The notes: a model not told the origin generated them from the letters alone. Positions 18,652 to 28,084 are shown, numbered from the stretch's first letter. The stretch is DNA of 64,000 bases from Mucilaginibacter sp. KACC 22063 (GCF_028736115.1 NZ_CP117877.1:2542001-2606000), one strand, 5' to 3'. Made by a program: numbers and translations.

Positions 18652-18719
18652 AACAGCGTATTACGTCCCATGATGATTGGGATAAGGTGATTGTTGATGG
18701 TATTACTTATAATATAATA

Positions 18720-19979
18720 TTAAGCATGCGCAATGGCATGTTTAAGTGCTGCGTTGTGTTTATAGCGGAATACAAACGGAAATACTACTGCTATCACTAA
18801 TGCATAAGCTGCAAATGTTAACCAGATGCCGTGCCAGTTACGGCTGTTATCGGCAAGGGTAAAGAACTTATCAATGATCACACCGCTTGCAAGGCTGCCA
18901 AATAATGCGCCGAAGCCGTTAACCATCATCATGAACAAGCCCTGTGCACTACCGCGTATTTCTGGTGTGGTTTGTGTTTCAACAAATAAAGAACCTGAGA
19001 TATTAAAGAAGTCGAACGCCATGCCATAAACGATACATGAAAGTATGATCATCCACAGGCCATCTGCCGGGTTGCCAAAAGCAAATAATCCGAAACGCAG
19101 CACCCATGCTAACATACTGAACAGCATGACATTCTTAATACCAAATTTTCTTAAAAAGAAGGGGATAGCTAATATGAATAAGGTCTCAGACATTTGAGAT
19201 ATAGACATAATAAAGGCCGGATATCTCACAGCAAAGGTGGATTTATAAGCAGGTATGTTTTTAAACTCCCCGATAAAGGCATCGCCGTAAGCATTGGTTA
19301 ACTGTAATGCGGCGCCAAGCAACATGGAGAAAGCGAAGAATATAGCAAATCTTGGTGTTTTAAATAGCGTAAATGCCTTTAAGCCTAATCGGTCTGTAAG
19401 CGTTTTGCTCTTATCTCTGTTTAAAAGAGGAGGGCATTTTGGAAGTGTAAATGCGTAAATGCCCAAGGCAAAAGCCACAGCAGCAGCAATGTAAAACTGG
19501 TTTGATGATGTTTCATTATCGGTCAGCGTTACTGTCCATAATGCTACGATGAAACCAACTGTGCCCCATGTGCGGATAGGTGGGTAAACCTTAACTACAT
19601 CATTCCCCGTATTTTTAAGCGCCGAATAGGCAACCGTGATTGATAAAGATAACGTTGGCATGTAAAAGAACATGTTAAGCAACATTACCCAAAAGAACAT
19701 AGAAGGGTCTTTTACAAGTGGTAAGCAGGCTAATACACAGCCACCTAAAATATGTAGTATACCGTAAAGCTTTTCGGCGTTGATGTAACGATCTGCTAAA
19801 ATGCCCATTAAAGCAGGCATAAAAATGGCAGAAATACCCATGGTTGAAAAAATTGCGCCAAACTGTGTACCTGTGCCCAGGTTGTTGGAGAACCAGTAAT
19901 TACCTATAGTAAGTAGCCAGGCGCCCCAGATAAAAAATTGCATAAAATTCATCAGTATTAAGCGAAACTTAATATTCAT
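18720..19979 (-). CDS. MFS transporter, nucleoside:H+ symporter type (NupG-like)
   Basis: A 419-residue inner-membrane protein with about 12 hydrophobic segments. The opening LMNFMQFFIWGAWLLTIGNY and the following FSTMGISAIFMPALMGILADR are characteristic of the Nuc_H_symport branch of the major facilitator superfamily. By family it would import nucleosides with protons; a sugar or a related compound is also possible, since Bacteroidota have many paralogs with mixed annotation. It lies downstream of the bifunctional nuclease gene but behind that gene's terminator, so it probably has its own promoter in the 20.0-20.1 kb gap. Confidence 0.82.
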   Translation of the reverse strand: MNIKFRLILMNFMQFFIWGAWLLTIGNYWFSNNLGTGTQFGAIFSTMGISAIFMPALMGILADRYINAEKLYGILHILGGCVLACLPLVKDPSMFFWVMLLNMFFYMPTLSLSITVAYSALKNTGNDVVKVYPPIRTWGTVGFIVALWTVTLTDNETSSNQFYIAAAVAFALGIYAFTLPKCPPLLNRDKSKTLTDRLGLKAFTLFKTPRFAIFFAFSMLLGAALQLTNAYGDAFIGEFKNIPAYKSTFAVRYPAFIMSISQMSETLFILAIPFFLRKFGIKNVMLFSMLAWVLRFGLFAFGNPADGLWMIILSCIVYGMAFDFFNISGSLFVETQTTPEIRGSAQGLFMMMVNGFGALFGSLASGVIIDKFFTLADNSRNWHGIWLTFAAYALVIAVVFPFVFRYKHNAALKHAIAHA

Positions 19980-20110
19980 ACAGCACGGGTTTAAAACAGT
20001 AATATTTAGTTTAAAATAAAAGCGGAAAGTAGCGAAATATTGTTAAACCGTAAAGCGGAAAAAGCAGAATTAGCTACGGTTTAAATTATGTTGGACAAAA
20101 TAGGTAAATA

Positions 20111-20146
20111 AAAAAAGCGCCGCAAGCTTTAAGAAGCTTTGCGGCG
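20111..20146 (-). terminator. Terminator whose loop contains the nuclease stop codon
   Basis: On the minus strand CGCCGCAAAGCTT pairs with AAGCTTGCGGCG and is followed by CTTTTTT. The TAA of the bifunctional nuclease (20129-20131) lies at the loop, so the upstream arm encodes the last residues TRRKAS. Confidence 0.88.
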
Positions 20147-20728
20147 TGTAAGTTCGTCTCGTATTTTTGCAGCCTTTTCATAGGCTTCTTCGTTAAGTGC
20201 TTCCTGCAACTTTGTTTTAAGTTCCTCTTCACTTAGAGATGTGTAACTACCTGTTGCTGAAGTTATTGTTTTTTCTTCAGCAGCGTCGCTTAAGTTCTCC
20301 AGGTATACAAAGTCGTTACCTTCTATTACAATACCTGCAGTTGAAAGAATAAACTCATGCGTATAGATAGGGCAGTTAAAACGTACCGCCATAGCAATGG
20401 CATCAGATGTACGGGCGTCTATTTCAATGGTTCTTTTACCATCAGAGCAAATCAGCTTTGAGTAAAATATCCCATCAACCAGATTATAGATTACCACTTC
20501 CTGAATCTCTATGTTGTAAGCCTGTGCAAAGCTTTTAAAAAGATCATGGGTAAGCGGGCGGCTTGGGGTCATTTTCTCTATTTCTATAGCAATGGCCTGT
20601 GCTTCAAAACTACCAATTATAATAGGCAGGCGCCTGCGGCCGCTAACTTCACCTAAAACAAGAGCATATGCACCAGATTGTGTTTGGCTGTAGGATAGCC
20701 CGACAATATCCAGCTTAATTTTTTTCAT
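20129..20728 (-). CDS. Bifunctional nuclease family protein (BFN/DUF151) with C-terminal UVR motif
   Basis: A 199-residue protein. The start at 20728 gives the family opening MKKIKLDIVGLSYSQTQSG; ATG 20740 and GTG 20743 are in-frame alternatives. Residues about 1-125 form the BFN domain (GRRRLPIIIGSFEAQAIAIE, then SDAIAMAVRFNCPIYT). The last 40 residues, LKTKLQEALNEEAYEKAAK onward, form a UVR motif as in UvrB/UvrC and ClpC adaptors. This fusion is common in Bacteroidota. It is the third gene of the etfB-etfA operon, about 30 bases after etfA. The link to electron transfer is positional only. Confidence 0.88.
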   Translation of the reverse strand: MKKIKLDIVGLSYSQTQSGAYALVLGEVSGRRRLPIIIGSFEAQAIAIEIEKMTPSRPLTHDLFKSFAQAYNIEIQEVVIYNLVDGIFYSKLICSDGKRTIEIDARTSDAIAMAVRFNCPIYTHEFILSTAGIVIEGNDFVYLENLSDAAEEKTITSATGSYTSLSEEELKTKLQEALNEEAYEKAAKIRDELTRRKAS

Positions 20729-20756
20729 GTTATTACCCATCACAGATAGATGCTTT

Positions 20757-21734
20757 TTATGATGAAGCTTTATATGCTTTTACAGCTTCAATCAGTTTTG
20801 GTACTACTTCAAACGCATCGCCGACAATACCATAGTCAGCTACCTTATAAAACGGAGCATCTGCATCTTTGTTGATAACAACTATAACTTTTGATGAACT
20901 GATACCTGCAAGGTGTTGAATAGCCCCTGAAATTCCTATCGCAATATACAAATTCGGGCTGACAGTTATGCCTGTTTGTCCAACGTGTTCGCTATGCGGG
21001 CGCCATCCGGCATCAGATACCGGCTTTGAACAGGCTGTTGCTGCACCTAACAGGTCGGCTAATTGCTCAATCATGCCCCAGTTTTCAGGCCCTTTTAAAC
21101 CTCGTCCTGCTGATACAACGATCTCTGCATCTGGTAAAGAAACCTTATCGGTTGATTTCGCAATATCCTTTAGCATTATAGCGAAATCTGATGCGTTGGT
21201 TTCAACAGTAAAGTTTTCAGGCTGTGCACCGGTAGGTTTTTCTTCAACCTTATAGGTATTTGGTGTAAGAGATATCACCTTTTTATCAGATGTAAGCTCG
21301 ACAGTTGCAAAAGCCTTTCCTGAGAAAGCAGTTTTCTTCACGGTAAGTTTACCGTCTGCCTGTTGTGGCAAAGCTGTAGCACCATCGGCAATACCAGCGT
21401 TTAGTTTTACAGCTACACGTGGGGCAAGGCCGCGGCCGGAAAAAGAGTTTGATAATACAACGATAGCTGCACCTTCTGATTCTGCTGCTTTGGCAATGAT
21501 AGATGCATAAGCCTGGTTAACAAAATTTTTTAGCTGTTCGCTTGATACATTTAAGATTTTATCGGCACCGTAATTACCTAAACTACTTAATTCGGCTGTG
21601 TCAACATTCCCGATAGAAATTGCGGTAAGTGAGGTGTTATTTTGATCTGCGATGGCGCGTGCGTAAGAAACGGCTTCAAAAATTGATTTTTTGAATTTGC
21701 CATCAGCATTTTCTGTATATACTAAAACCGGCAT
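20757..21734 (-). CDS. etfA: Electron transfer flavoprotein subunit alpha
   Basis: A 325-residue FAD-binding subunit of ETF, which passes electrons from acyl-CoA and related dehydrogenases to the membrane ETF-quinone oxidoreductase. The C-terminal FAD domain is clear: VSAGRGLKGPENWGMIEQLA, then ACSKPVSDAGWRPHSEHVGQ, GQTGITVSPNLYIAIGISG and IVVINKDADAPFYKVADYG. The N-terminal alpha/beta domain (1-180) matches the family in length. It lies 31 bases downstream of etfB, as usual, so the two are co-expressed and assemble as a heterodimer. Confidence 0.95.
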   Translation of the reverse strand: MPVLVYTENADGKFKKSIFEAVSYARAIADQNNTSLTAISIGNVDTAELSSLGNYGADKILNVSSEQLKNFVNQAYASIIAKAAESEGAAIVVLSNSFSGRGLAPRVAVKLNAGIADGATALPQQADGKLTVKKTAFSGKAFATVELTSDKKVISLTPNTYKVEEKPTGAQPENFTVETNASDFAIMLKDIAKSTDKVSLPDAEIVVSAGRGLKGPENWGMIEQLADLLGAATACSKPVSDAGWRPHSEHVGQTGITVSPNLYIAIGISGAIQHLAGISSSKVIVVINKDADAPFYKVADYGIVGDAFEVVPKLIEAVKAYKASS

Positions 21735-21765
21735 GGGTATTTGGCTTGTAATAATTAATAAATGG

Positions 21766-22503
21766 TTAGATAACTTTTGCCTCGTTGTGTAAAAGGCTTA
21801 CCAGTTGCGCTACATCATCAGCAGCGATCATTTTAACCTGCCCGCGTGGAGCAGGGGTTTCATAAACCAAAATTTCTGAATTTGTTGTTACAACAACCGG
21901 TTCAATTACAGTAAGAGGCTTAGTGCGCGCCGACATGATACCACGCATATTAGGTATTTTAGGTTCGGCAACACCTTCGGCAGTACCGGCAACAAACGGT
22001 AACGGAATGCTCAGTACTTCTTTACCGCCTTCAATTTCACGCTCAACAGTTGCTGTGTTACCCTCTACATCTAATTTCTTGATCACCGAAACTGATGGGA
22101 TATCTAATAGCTCGCCAACCATAGCAGCAACTTTTGATCCGTTGTAATCAATGGATTCGCGGCCGGTTAAGATTAGATCGAATTGGTTTTCTTTAGCATA
22201 TTCGGCGATTTGTGCAGCAACAAAGAAGGCATCATGTGCAGGTGCATTAATCCTTACGGCATCGGTAGCGCCAATAGCCAAAGCCTTGCGGATAGTTGGT
22301 TCATTTGCAGCCTCGCCAACATGGATAACAGTTACAGAACCATTGCCGTTTTCGGTTAGTTCAATAGCGCGTGCAAGTGCAATTTCATCATAGGGGTTAA
22401 TAATAAATTGTACACCTGCGCTGTTAAATTGCGTGTTGTTGTTGGTAAAAGTTATTTTTGTGGTCGTATCTGGTACGTTGCTAATACATACTAAGATCTT
22501 CAT
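21766..22503 (-). CDS. etfB: Electron transfer flavoprotein subunit beta
   Basis: A 245-residue AMP-binding beta subunit of ETF. The ATG at 22503 gives the usual opening MKILVCISNVPDTTTKI; the in-frame start at 22521 adds six atypical residues. It has INPYDEIALARAIEL near 40, the adenine nucleotide-binding stretch ending LTGRESIDYNGSKVAAMVGE near 120, and PNMRGIMSARTKPL in the recognition-loop region near 190. It is the first gene of etfB-etfA-nuclease and is divergent from the TPR gene at 22545; the 41-base gap must hold both promoters. Confidence 0.95.
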   Translation of the reverse strand: MKILVCISNVPDTTTKITFTNNNTQFNSAGVQFIINPYDEIALARAIELTENGNGSVTVIHVGEAANEPTIRKALAIGATDAVRINAPAHDAFFVAAQIAEYAKENQFDLILTGRESIDYNGSKVAAMVGELLDIPSVSVIKKLDVEGNTATVEREIEGGKEVLSIPLPFVAGTAEGVAEPKIPNMRGIMSARTKPLTVIEPVVVTTNSEILVYETPAPRGQVKMIAADDVAQLVSLLHNEAKVI

Positions 22504-22544
22504 AGAAATAGATTTTCGCAAAGTTAACCAAAAACGAAGAGTAA

Positions 22545-22889
22545 ATGCAGGCTACCCGATTAGAAAAATTACTTGAATTTATAAAGAACGAACCCAACGA
22601 CGAGTTTCTGCAATATGCCCTGGCAACAGAGTATCTGCGGCTTGGCGATCAGGAAAAAGCGCTGGAATATTTTGAAGGCCTGATCGCTAATCACCCAAAT
22701 TATGTGGGCACTTATTACCACTTGGGTAAGTTGTATGAACAGGTTGGCCGTAAGGACGATGCCATTACCATTTACCAGAAAGGTATTGAAGTAACCCGTG
22801 CGGCAAGAGATAACCATGCCATGTCTGAACTGCAATCTGCTTATATGCAAGCGAGCGGGCTTTATGACGATGATGATGACGATTATTAA
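22545..22889 (+). CDS. Small tetratricopeptide-repeat protein
   Basis: A 114-residue cytosolic protein made almost only of TPR helices. Units include LQYALATEYLRLGDQEKALE (about 21-40) and GTYYHLGKLYEQVGRKDDAI (about 54-73). The tail is very acidic (DDDDDDY). There is no signal peptide. TPR proteins of this size are scaffolds, and no partner can be named. The chrA gene follows after eight bases, so the two are co-transcribed, but a functional link is not established. Confidence 0.85.
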   Translation: MQATRLEKLLEFIKNEPNDEFLQYALATEYLRLGDQEKALEYFEGLIANHPNYVGTYYHLGKLYEQVGRKDDAITIYQKGIEVTRAARDNHAMSELQSAYMQASGLYDDDDDDY

Positions 22890-22897
22890 TTAAGAGA

Positions 22898-24100
22898 TTG
22901 CTGACCAAACGCCATTTTCTGTTCATGCGCGATGCGCTGGTTTACACCTTCACTGCATTTGGCGGTCCGCAGGCGCATATTGCTGTTCTGCTGCGCGAGT
23001 TTGTAGAGAAGCGTAAATACATTACAGAAGATGAGCTGCTGGAATTGAATGCTTTATCCCAGCTACTTCCAGGTCCGTCATCAACCCAAACCCTTGTAGG
23101 TATTGCCTGGAAGGTTGGTCGCTTACCTTTAGCAATCATTACCTTCTTAATTTGGGTATTGCCTTCTGCTGCGGTAATGTGCTTTGCAGGTATTAGCTTT
23201 AAAATATTGGCAAAGGGCAACCATTTTACAGATGTCATACGGTTCATTCAGCCTATTGCGGTAGGCATAGTGGGTTATGCTGCTTACAGTTTTGCAAGCC
23301 GTTTTTTAAAGACCCGTGTCAGTATTATGCTGGCCGTTGCTTCGGTTGTTGCCACGCTAATCTTGCAAAATCCGTACGCGTTCCCTTTATTGGTGCTGAT
23401 GGGTGGGATTATATCATCTGCATTGGAAACACAGCAGCAGGAAAATGAATTACGGGTAAAGCTGTTTTCAAATGTTAACCCCAATAAGGTGGCCTATTTT
23501 ATTGGCGTGTTGCTGCTTTTTGCAACATTAGGTGCTATTATTAACCGCACATCGCCGTTTAGTTTGCCTATACGTTTGTTTGAGAACTTTTACCGCAACG
23601 GTATATTGATCTTTGGCGGTGGGCAGGTGCTTGTGCCGCTAATGTACACAGAGTTTGTTGAGCTGAAACACTATTTAACTAATACCGAATTTTTATCGGG
23701 GTATGCCATCCAGCAGGCATTGCCCGGGCCTACATTTGCTTTTACTTCCTTTTTAGGTAGCGTTACGTTAGCTAACAAGGGTTATTCTTTAGCAGGGCAA
23801 ATTCTGGGTTCTGTTGTGGCAGTAATAGGTATCAATCTTCCGGGTTTGATTCTCATTCTATTTATTGTGCCTTTTTGGGAAGACCTTAAAAAGATCAACC
23901 GTATTAAAAATTCGCTTAGTGGGGTTAATGCTGTAGCCGTTGGCTTTATGATCACCGCTTTTGTGCTGCTGATGCGGCCGTTGGGTACCAACTGGCTTTC
24001 CTGGGGCATAATGTTAGCTACTTTTTTAATCCTGAAGTTTACTAAAATAAAAACGCCGATCATTATTATCATCGGCGTGTTAGTGGGCTGGTTCTTCTGA
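22898..24100 (+). CDS. chrA: Chromate transporter family protein, two CHR domains
   Basis: A 400-residue membrane protein with the two-domain ChrA layout. The first CHR domain has FTAFGGPQAHIAVLLREF and ALSQLLPGPSSTQT; the second has RNGILIFGGGQVLVPLMYT and AIQQALPGPTFAFTSF. TTG at 22898 is taken as start because it preserves the N-terminus before the first domain; ATG 22925 is an alternative. By family it exports chromate, perhaps exchanging for sulfate, but genomic ChrA homologs without a chr operon may carry another anion. Its end abuts the convergent dnaB stop, and its 3' coding region contains the terminator of dnaB. Confidence 0.87.
   Translation: MLTKRHFLFMRDALVYTFTAFGGPQAHIAVLLREFVEKRKYITEDELLELNALSQLLPGPSSTQTLVGIAWKVGRLPLAIITFLIWVLPSAAVMCFAGISFKILAKGNHFTDVIRFIQPIAVGIVGYAAYSFASRFLKTRVSIMLAVASVVATLILQNPYAFPLLVLMGGIISSALETQQQENELRVKLFSNVNPNKVAYFIGVLLLFATLGAIINRTSPFSLPIRLFENFYRNGILIFGGGQVLVPLMYTEFVELKHYLTNTEFLSGYAIQQALPGPTFAFTSFLGSVTLANKGYSLAGQILGSVVAVIGINLPGLILILFIVPFWEDLKKINRIKNSLSGVNAVAVGFMITAFVLLMRPLGTNWLSWGIMLATFLILKFTKIKTPIIIIIGVLVGWFF
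24042..24078 (-). terminator. dnaB terminator embedded in the chrA coding sequence
   Basis: Perfect 8-bp arms ACGCCGAT (24053-24060) and ATCGGCGT (24071-24078). Read on the minus strand the hairpin is followed by TTTTTATTTT, the layout of an intrinsic terminator, 23 bases after the dnaB stop and inside the last codons of chrA. Confidence 0.75.
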
Positions 24101-25651
24101 TTAGAAAGGCGGCTCGTCTTCCATATCATCCATACGCGATGGGCGGATAATAAAGTTATTCGGCTTATCGAAATCCTGCGATGGTGTTAAGCCTGTAAAG
24201 GCATTTCCAGCTGGATTAAAGCCGTCAATATTTTGTTCAAGGTCAGTGAACTTCACGTATTTGCCTACGAATTTCAGACGCACACGGCCTGTTTCACCGT
24301 TACGGTGCTTGGCCACAATAACCTCACCAACGCCTTGAGTAGGGTTATTATCCTCGTCAAACTCCAAACCGTAATATTCAGGACGGTAAAGGAACAATAC
24401 CATATCGGCATCCTGCTCAATTGAACCAGATTCACGTAAGTCGGAAAGCATTGGCCTTTTTGAACCACCCGGACGGTTTTCAACCGCACGGCTTAACTGC
24501 GATAGGGCAATTACAGGTACGCTCAGTTCTTTTGCAACCGTCTTTAATGCACGTGAGATACTACCGATTTCCTGCTCACGGTTACCGCCTTTGCCATCAC
24601 TTTTACCATGCATCAGCTGCAAGTAGTCAATAATGATCATCTGGATATCGTACTGCGATTTTAAACGGCGGCATTTAGCGCGGAATTCAAAAATATTTAA
24701 GGAAGGTGTATCGTCAATAATCAATGGGGCCTGCTCAAGCCTGCCAATTTTAGAGTGTAATTGCTGCCATTCCCATTCTTCCAGGTTGCCTTTACGTATT
24801 TTCTCTTGCTCAATCTGTGTCTCGCCCGATATCAGACGATTAACCAACTGAACTGATGACATCTCCAGGGAAAAAACAACAACCGGTTTTGCGAAATCAA
24901 CGGCGGCATTACGCGCGCAGCTTAACACAAATGCTGTTTTACCCATCGCCGGACGTGCAGCGATAATTACCAGATCTGATTTTTGCCAGCCCGAGGTCAT
25001 TCTGTCAAGTTCGGTAAAGCCAGAAGGCACACCGGTTAAACCGTCTTTTTTATCTTTTAGCGCTTCAAGTTCTTTTAATGATTCATGTAATATGTCATCC
25101 ATTTTTCGTGAATCGCGGCGAAGGTTATTTTGAGCAATATCAAAAAGGTTTTTCTCTGCTTTATCTAACAGATCCAGTACGTCAGTAGTATCTTCATAAG
25201 CGCTGCTGATCACTTCGGTTGAAATACGGATCAATTCGCGCTGAATAAATTTCTGAATGATGATACGTGCGTGGTACTCAATATTAGCTGCCGAAGCTAC
25301 ACGGTTGGTGAGTTCAGTAATGTAATATGCTCCGCCCACCATTTCAAGTTCGCCTTGCTGGCGCAGCTGTGCGGTAACCGTTAAAATATCTACAGGGGAG
25401 GTACGCTCAAATAAAACACGTATGGCCTGAAAAATTTTCTGATGCGCTTCCACATAAAAAACCTCTGGCTTTAAAACGTCAACAACTGCCGAAAGCGCAT
25501 CTTTTTCAAGCATAAGCGCACCTAACACAGCCTCTTCTAAATCACGTGCCTGCGGTGGTAATTTTCCGACAAAGCCCGATGGGTTAGAGAAATTCCTGGT
25601 ACGTTTATCTGTACTTGAACGGCTATTTTGGTTTTCGTTTTCGAATATCAT
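24101..25651 (-). CDS. dnaB: Replicative DNA helicase DnaB
   Basis: A 516-residue hexameric helicase that unwinds DNA at the replication fork and recruits primase. The N-terminal domain starts near residue 31 (LPPQARDLEEAVLGALMLEK). The RecA-like C-terminal domain has Walker A in IIAARPAMGKTAF (about 230-242), MIIIDYLQLMHGKS as Walker B, and the late motif GSIEQDADMVLFLYRPEYYG. Length and order are normal and no intein is present. It is a monocistronic minus-strand gene. Confidence 0.96.
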   Translation of the reverse strand: MIFENENQNSRSSTDKRTRNFSNPSGFVGKLPPQARDLEEAVLGALMLEKDALSAVVDVLKPEVFYVEAHQKIFQAIRVLFERTSPVDILTVTAQLRQQGELEMVGGAYYITELTNRVASAANIEYHARIIIQKFIQRELIRISTEVISSAYEDTTDVLDLLDKAEKNLFDIAQNNLRRDSRKMDDILHESLKELEALKDKKDGLTGVPSGFTELDRMTSGWQKSDLVIIAARPAMGKTAFVLSCARNAAVDFAKPVVVFSLEMSSVQLVNRLISGETQIEQEKIRKGNLEEWEWQQLHSKIGRLEQAPLIIDDTPSLNIFEFRAKCRRLKSQYDIQMIIIDYLQLMHGKSDGKGGNREQEIGSISRALKTVAKELSVPVIALSQLSRAVENRPGGSKRPMLSDLRESGSIEQDADMVLFLYRPEYYGLEFDEDNNPTQGVGEVIVAKHRNGETGRVRLKFVGKYVKFTDLEQNIDGFNPAGNAFTGLTPSQDFDKPNNFIIRPSRMDDMEDEPPF

Positions 25652-25877
25652 TTAGTTTGGAGCTTAATTACCGTCTGTATGTCGGTCGGGGGATCAAAAG
25701 TAAGTATAAAGCCGGCTTAATTGGTACTAATGTTTTCAATTAAGGTGTTGAAAAGCTGTTGGTATCTTCTAACTCACTGAAAACAAAACAAGTAAGTTTT
25801 TAACTAAGGGTTTATTACAAGATACAATTTTTCTGGCATATAATCTGTTAACTCCTGATACTCTTAAATAATATGGC

Positions 25878-25885
25878 TAATTTTG
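25878..25885 (+). promoter_or_regulatory. -7 promoter box of rlmB-like gene
   Basis: TAATTTTG matches the Bacteroidota -7 consensus TAnnTTTG exactly, 23 bases before the start codon. No clear -33 TTTG is seen at the usual distance. The rest of the 257-base gap to dnaB shows no other structure. Confidence 0.55.
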
Positions 25886-25908
25886 CTGTCTTTTAAAAAA
25901 CAATATAA

Positions 25909-26676
25909 ATGTCGTTTAATAACCCGCCAAGACGAGAAAGTAATCAGATGGTTTTCGGTATTCGTGCTGTAATGGAAGCCATCAGATCAGGTAAAGAAAT
26001 TGAATCACTTTTTATTCAGCGCGGTTTAGGCGGCGGGCTGTTTCATGAATTTAAAGCCCTGTTAAATGAACACGGTATTTTTGCGCAACAGGTACCCATT
26101 GAAAAGCTGAACCGTATTACCACAAAAAATCATCAAGGGGTAATAGGGGTTATATCACCTATCATTTATCAAAAAATAGAAGACATTATCCCGGTAATAT
26201 TTGAGCAGGGAAAAACGCCATTGATATTAGTGCTTGACGGTGTTACCGATGTGCGTAATATGGGCGCTATTGCCCGCACTGCCGAGTGTGCAGGTGTTGA
26301 TGCTATCGTATTGCCCTCAAAAGGATCGGCGCAGATCAACCCGGATGCCATTAAAACATCGGCAGGCGCATTATATAAAATTCCGGTTTGCAGGCACGAT
26401 AATTTATTGCAAACTGTAAAGTTTTTACAGGAGTCGGGCTTACAACTGGTATGCTGTACCGAAAAAACGGAAAGCAGTATTTATGATGTTGATTATACTG
26501 CACCAACGGTGATCATAATGGGGTCAGAGGAAAGTGGTATCCGTCATGAAATCATCCGCATTTCAGAGCATTTAGCCAAAATCCCCATGTTTGGCGAAAT
26601 AGAGTCTCTAAACGTATCGGTATCTGCTGCTGTTATTATTTATGAGGCTATCAGGCAGCGGGGATTGAAAGTTTAA
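25909..26676 (+). CDS. rlmB: 23S rRNA (guanosine-2'-O-)-methyltransferase RlmB (TrmH/SpoU family)
   Basis: A 255-residue SPOUT methyltransferase predicted to 2'-O-methylate a guanosine in 23S rRNA using SAM. The N-terminal substrate-binding domain (about 14-85) begins MVFGIRAVMEAIRSGKEIES. Motif 1 is LDGVTDVRNMGAIARTAECA (about 109-128), motif 2 MGSEESGIRHEI, and motif 3 SLNVSVSAAVIIYEA, which form the trefoil-knot SAM site. A 2'-O-methyltransferase acting on another RNA cannot be excluded from sequence alone. Confidence 0.9.
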   Translation: MSFNNPPRRESNQMVFGIRAVMEAIRSGKEIESLFIQRGLGGGLFHEFKALLNEHGIFAQQVPIEKLNRITTKNHQGVIGVISPIIYQKIEDIIPVIFEQGKTPLILVLDGVTDVRNMGAIARTAECAGVDAIVLPSKGSAQINPDAIKTSAGALYKIPVCRHDNLLQTVKFLQESGLQLVCCTEKTESSIYDVDYTAPTVIIMGSEESGIRHEIIRISEHLAKIPMFGEIESLNVSVSAAVIIYEAIRQRGLKV

Positions 26677-26679
26677 AGT

Positions 26680-26730
26680 TGAAGGTTCAAAGTTTTGGAT
26701 TTTCAAATCACTTTTAACTTTAAACCTTCA
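26680..26730. terminator. Inverted repeat between convergent genes
   Basis: TGAAGGTT (26680-26687) pairs with AACCTTCA (26723-26730), and flanking AAAGTT/AACTTT partly extend the stem. The low-complexity stretch GTTTAAAGTTGAAGG looks like a small dispersed repeat and may act as a weak bidirectional terminator. Confidence 0.45.
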
Positions 26731-26742
26731 GCTCACAACTTC

Positions 26743-27828
26743 TTAGATATACTTTGTGCCGAATTTCTGTTTCACGTCGGCTACAATTTGTTTTACGCTT
26801 TGTTCCTGATCGCGTGGGCAGATCATCAATGTGTTATTGGCTTCAACAACTATATAATCATGCAGTCCCTGCAATACCACCAGTTTTTCGCCAGGTACAT
26901 TTACCATACAGTTTGACGAATCATACATAATAACCTTATCTGCCGGGATAACGGCATTGCCTACATAATCTTTTTCTGCAAGCTGATAAACTGATGTCCA
27001 GGTACCCAGATCAGACCAGCCAAATTCTGAAGGTAGCACATATACGTTTTCAGCCTTTTCCATAATACCATAGTCGATAGAAATATTGGTACATTGCTGA
27101 TAAGCTGTGTTGATGTATGAACGTTCAGCATCGCCATTGTAAACACTACGGGCATCTGCAAAAATATCGTGCATATCCGGCAGGTGCTTATTGAAAGAAT
27201 CTACAATTGCTTTTGCCGACCAAACAAAAATACCCGCGTTCCACAAAAAGTCGCCGCTTTGAATAAAAGTTTTGGCAATATCAAGCGTAGGCTTTTCGGT
27301 AAACGTTTTTACTTTATGGAAATCGTCGTTAAGTAGCTGTTTGGTGTATTGGATATAACCATAACCTGTATCCGGTCTTGAAGGCTTAATACCCAAAGTG
27401 ATCAGGCAGTCATTTTCGGCAGCAGTTTCAAGCGATTTCTGGATAGCATTAACAAAAGCATTTTCATCTAAAATCAAATGGTCTGAAGGCGCTACAACAA
27501 TCACTGCATCAGGATCCATGCTTTCAATTTTATAAGAACCATAAGCCACACACGGAGCTGTATTACGCATAACAGGCTCTGTTAATATCTGATGGTCTGA
27601 TATACCCGGAAGCTGTGTTTTTACCAGCTCTGCATAGTTTTCATTGGTTACTATGTAAATATTTTCAGGCGGGCAAATTTTCAGAAAACGGTCGTAGGTA
27701 TTTTGGATAAGTGTTTTTCCGGTACCTAAAATGTCGATGAATTGTTTAGGATAGGAGGTACGGCTGATTGGCCAAAAACGGCTTCCGATCCCGCCAGCCA
27801 TGATAATTGCGTAATAGTTTTTATTCAT
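26743..27828 (-). CDS. manC: Mannose-1-phosphate guanylyltransferase
   Basis: A 361-residue cytosolic nucleotidyltransferase that makes GDP-mannose from GTP and mannose-1-phosphate for glycan synthesis. ATG 27828 (MNKNYYAIIMAGGIGSRFWP) is chosen over 27852 because the core begins within a few residues, as in the family. The signature GGIGSRFWPIS, the stretch ITLGIKPSRPDTGYGYIQ and FLWNAGIFVWS are all present. The C-terminal isomerase (cupin) domain of long ManC proteins is absent, so it is the single-function form. No glycan genes are adjacent. Confidence 0.92.
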   Translation of the reverse strand: MNKNYYAIIMAGGIGSRFWPISRTSYPKQFIDILGTGKTLIQNTYDRFLKICPPENIYIVTNENYAELVKTQLPGISDHQILTEPVMRNTAPCVAYGSYKIESMDPDAVIVVAPSDHLILDENAFVNAIQKSLETAAENDCLITLGIKPSRPDTGYGYIQYTKQLLNDDFHKVKTFTEKPTLDIAKTFIQSGDFLWNAGIFVWSAKAIVDSFNKHLPDMHDIFADARSVYNGDAERSYINTAYQQCTNISIDYGIMEKAENVYVLPSEFGWSDLGTWTSVYQLAEKDYVGNAVIPADKVIMYDSSNCMVNVPGEKLVVLQGLHDYIVVEANNTLMICPRDQEQSVKQIVADVKQKFGTKYI

Positions 27829-28084
27829 GAGGACTAAATGGTTATTTAGCAAAAATAGGATTGTATTGTTAATTGCAAATTATTTATTAACAGATAAAAT
27901 AAAAGTTATATAAAATGCGTATCTTAACTGTAGTTTATACATCTGCTTATACCACCAAAAATGAAAAATGTTCAACTGAATCTCATTTTATTTTCCTTTT
28001 ATCAACATAACGGGCGTAATATTTGAAAATTTTTGTTATTTTGTAGTATAATAAAACGTTCTGATATAGCAATTTACATTCAAA

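Noticed and set aside
20757..22503. FixAB-type bifurcating ETF
   Set aside because: No fixC/fixX-like or acyl-CoA dehydrogenase genes are adjacent, so nothing distinguishes it from ordinary ETF.
27829..28084. Operator or small gene ahead of recQ
   Set aside because: The stretch is AT-rich; no CTAA-N5-TTAG motif, no ORF and no clear hairpin is visible.
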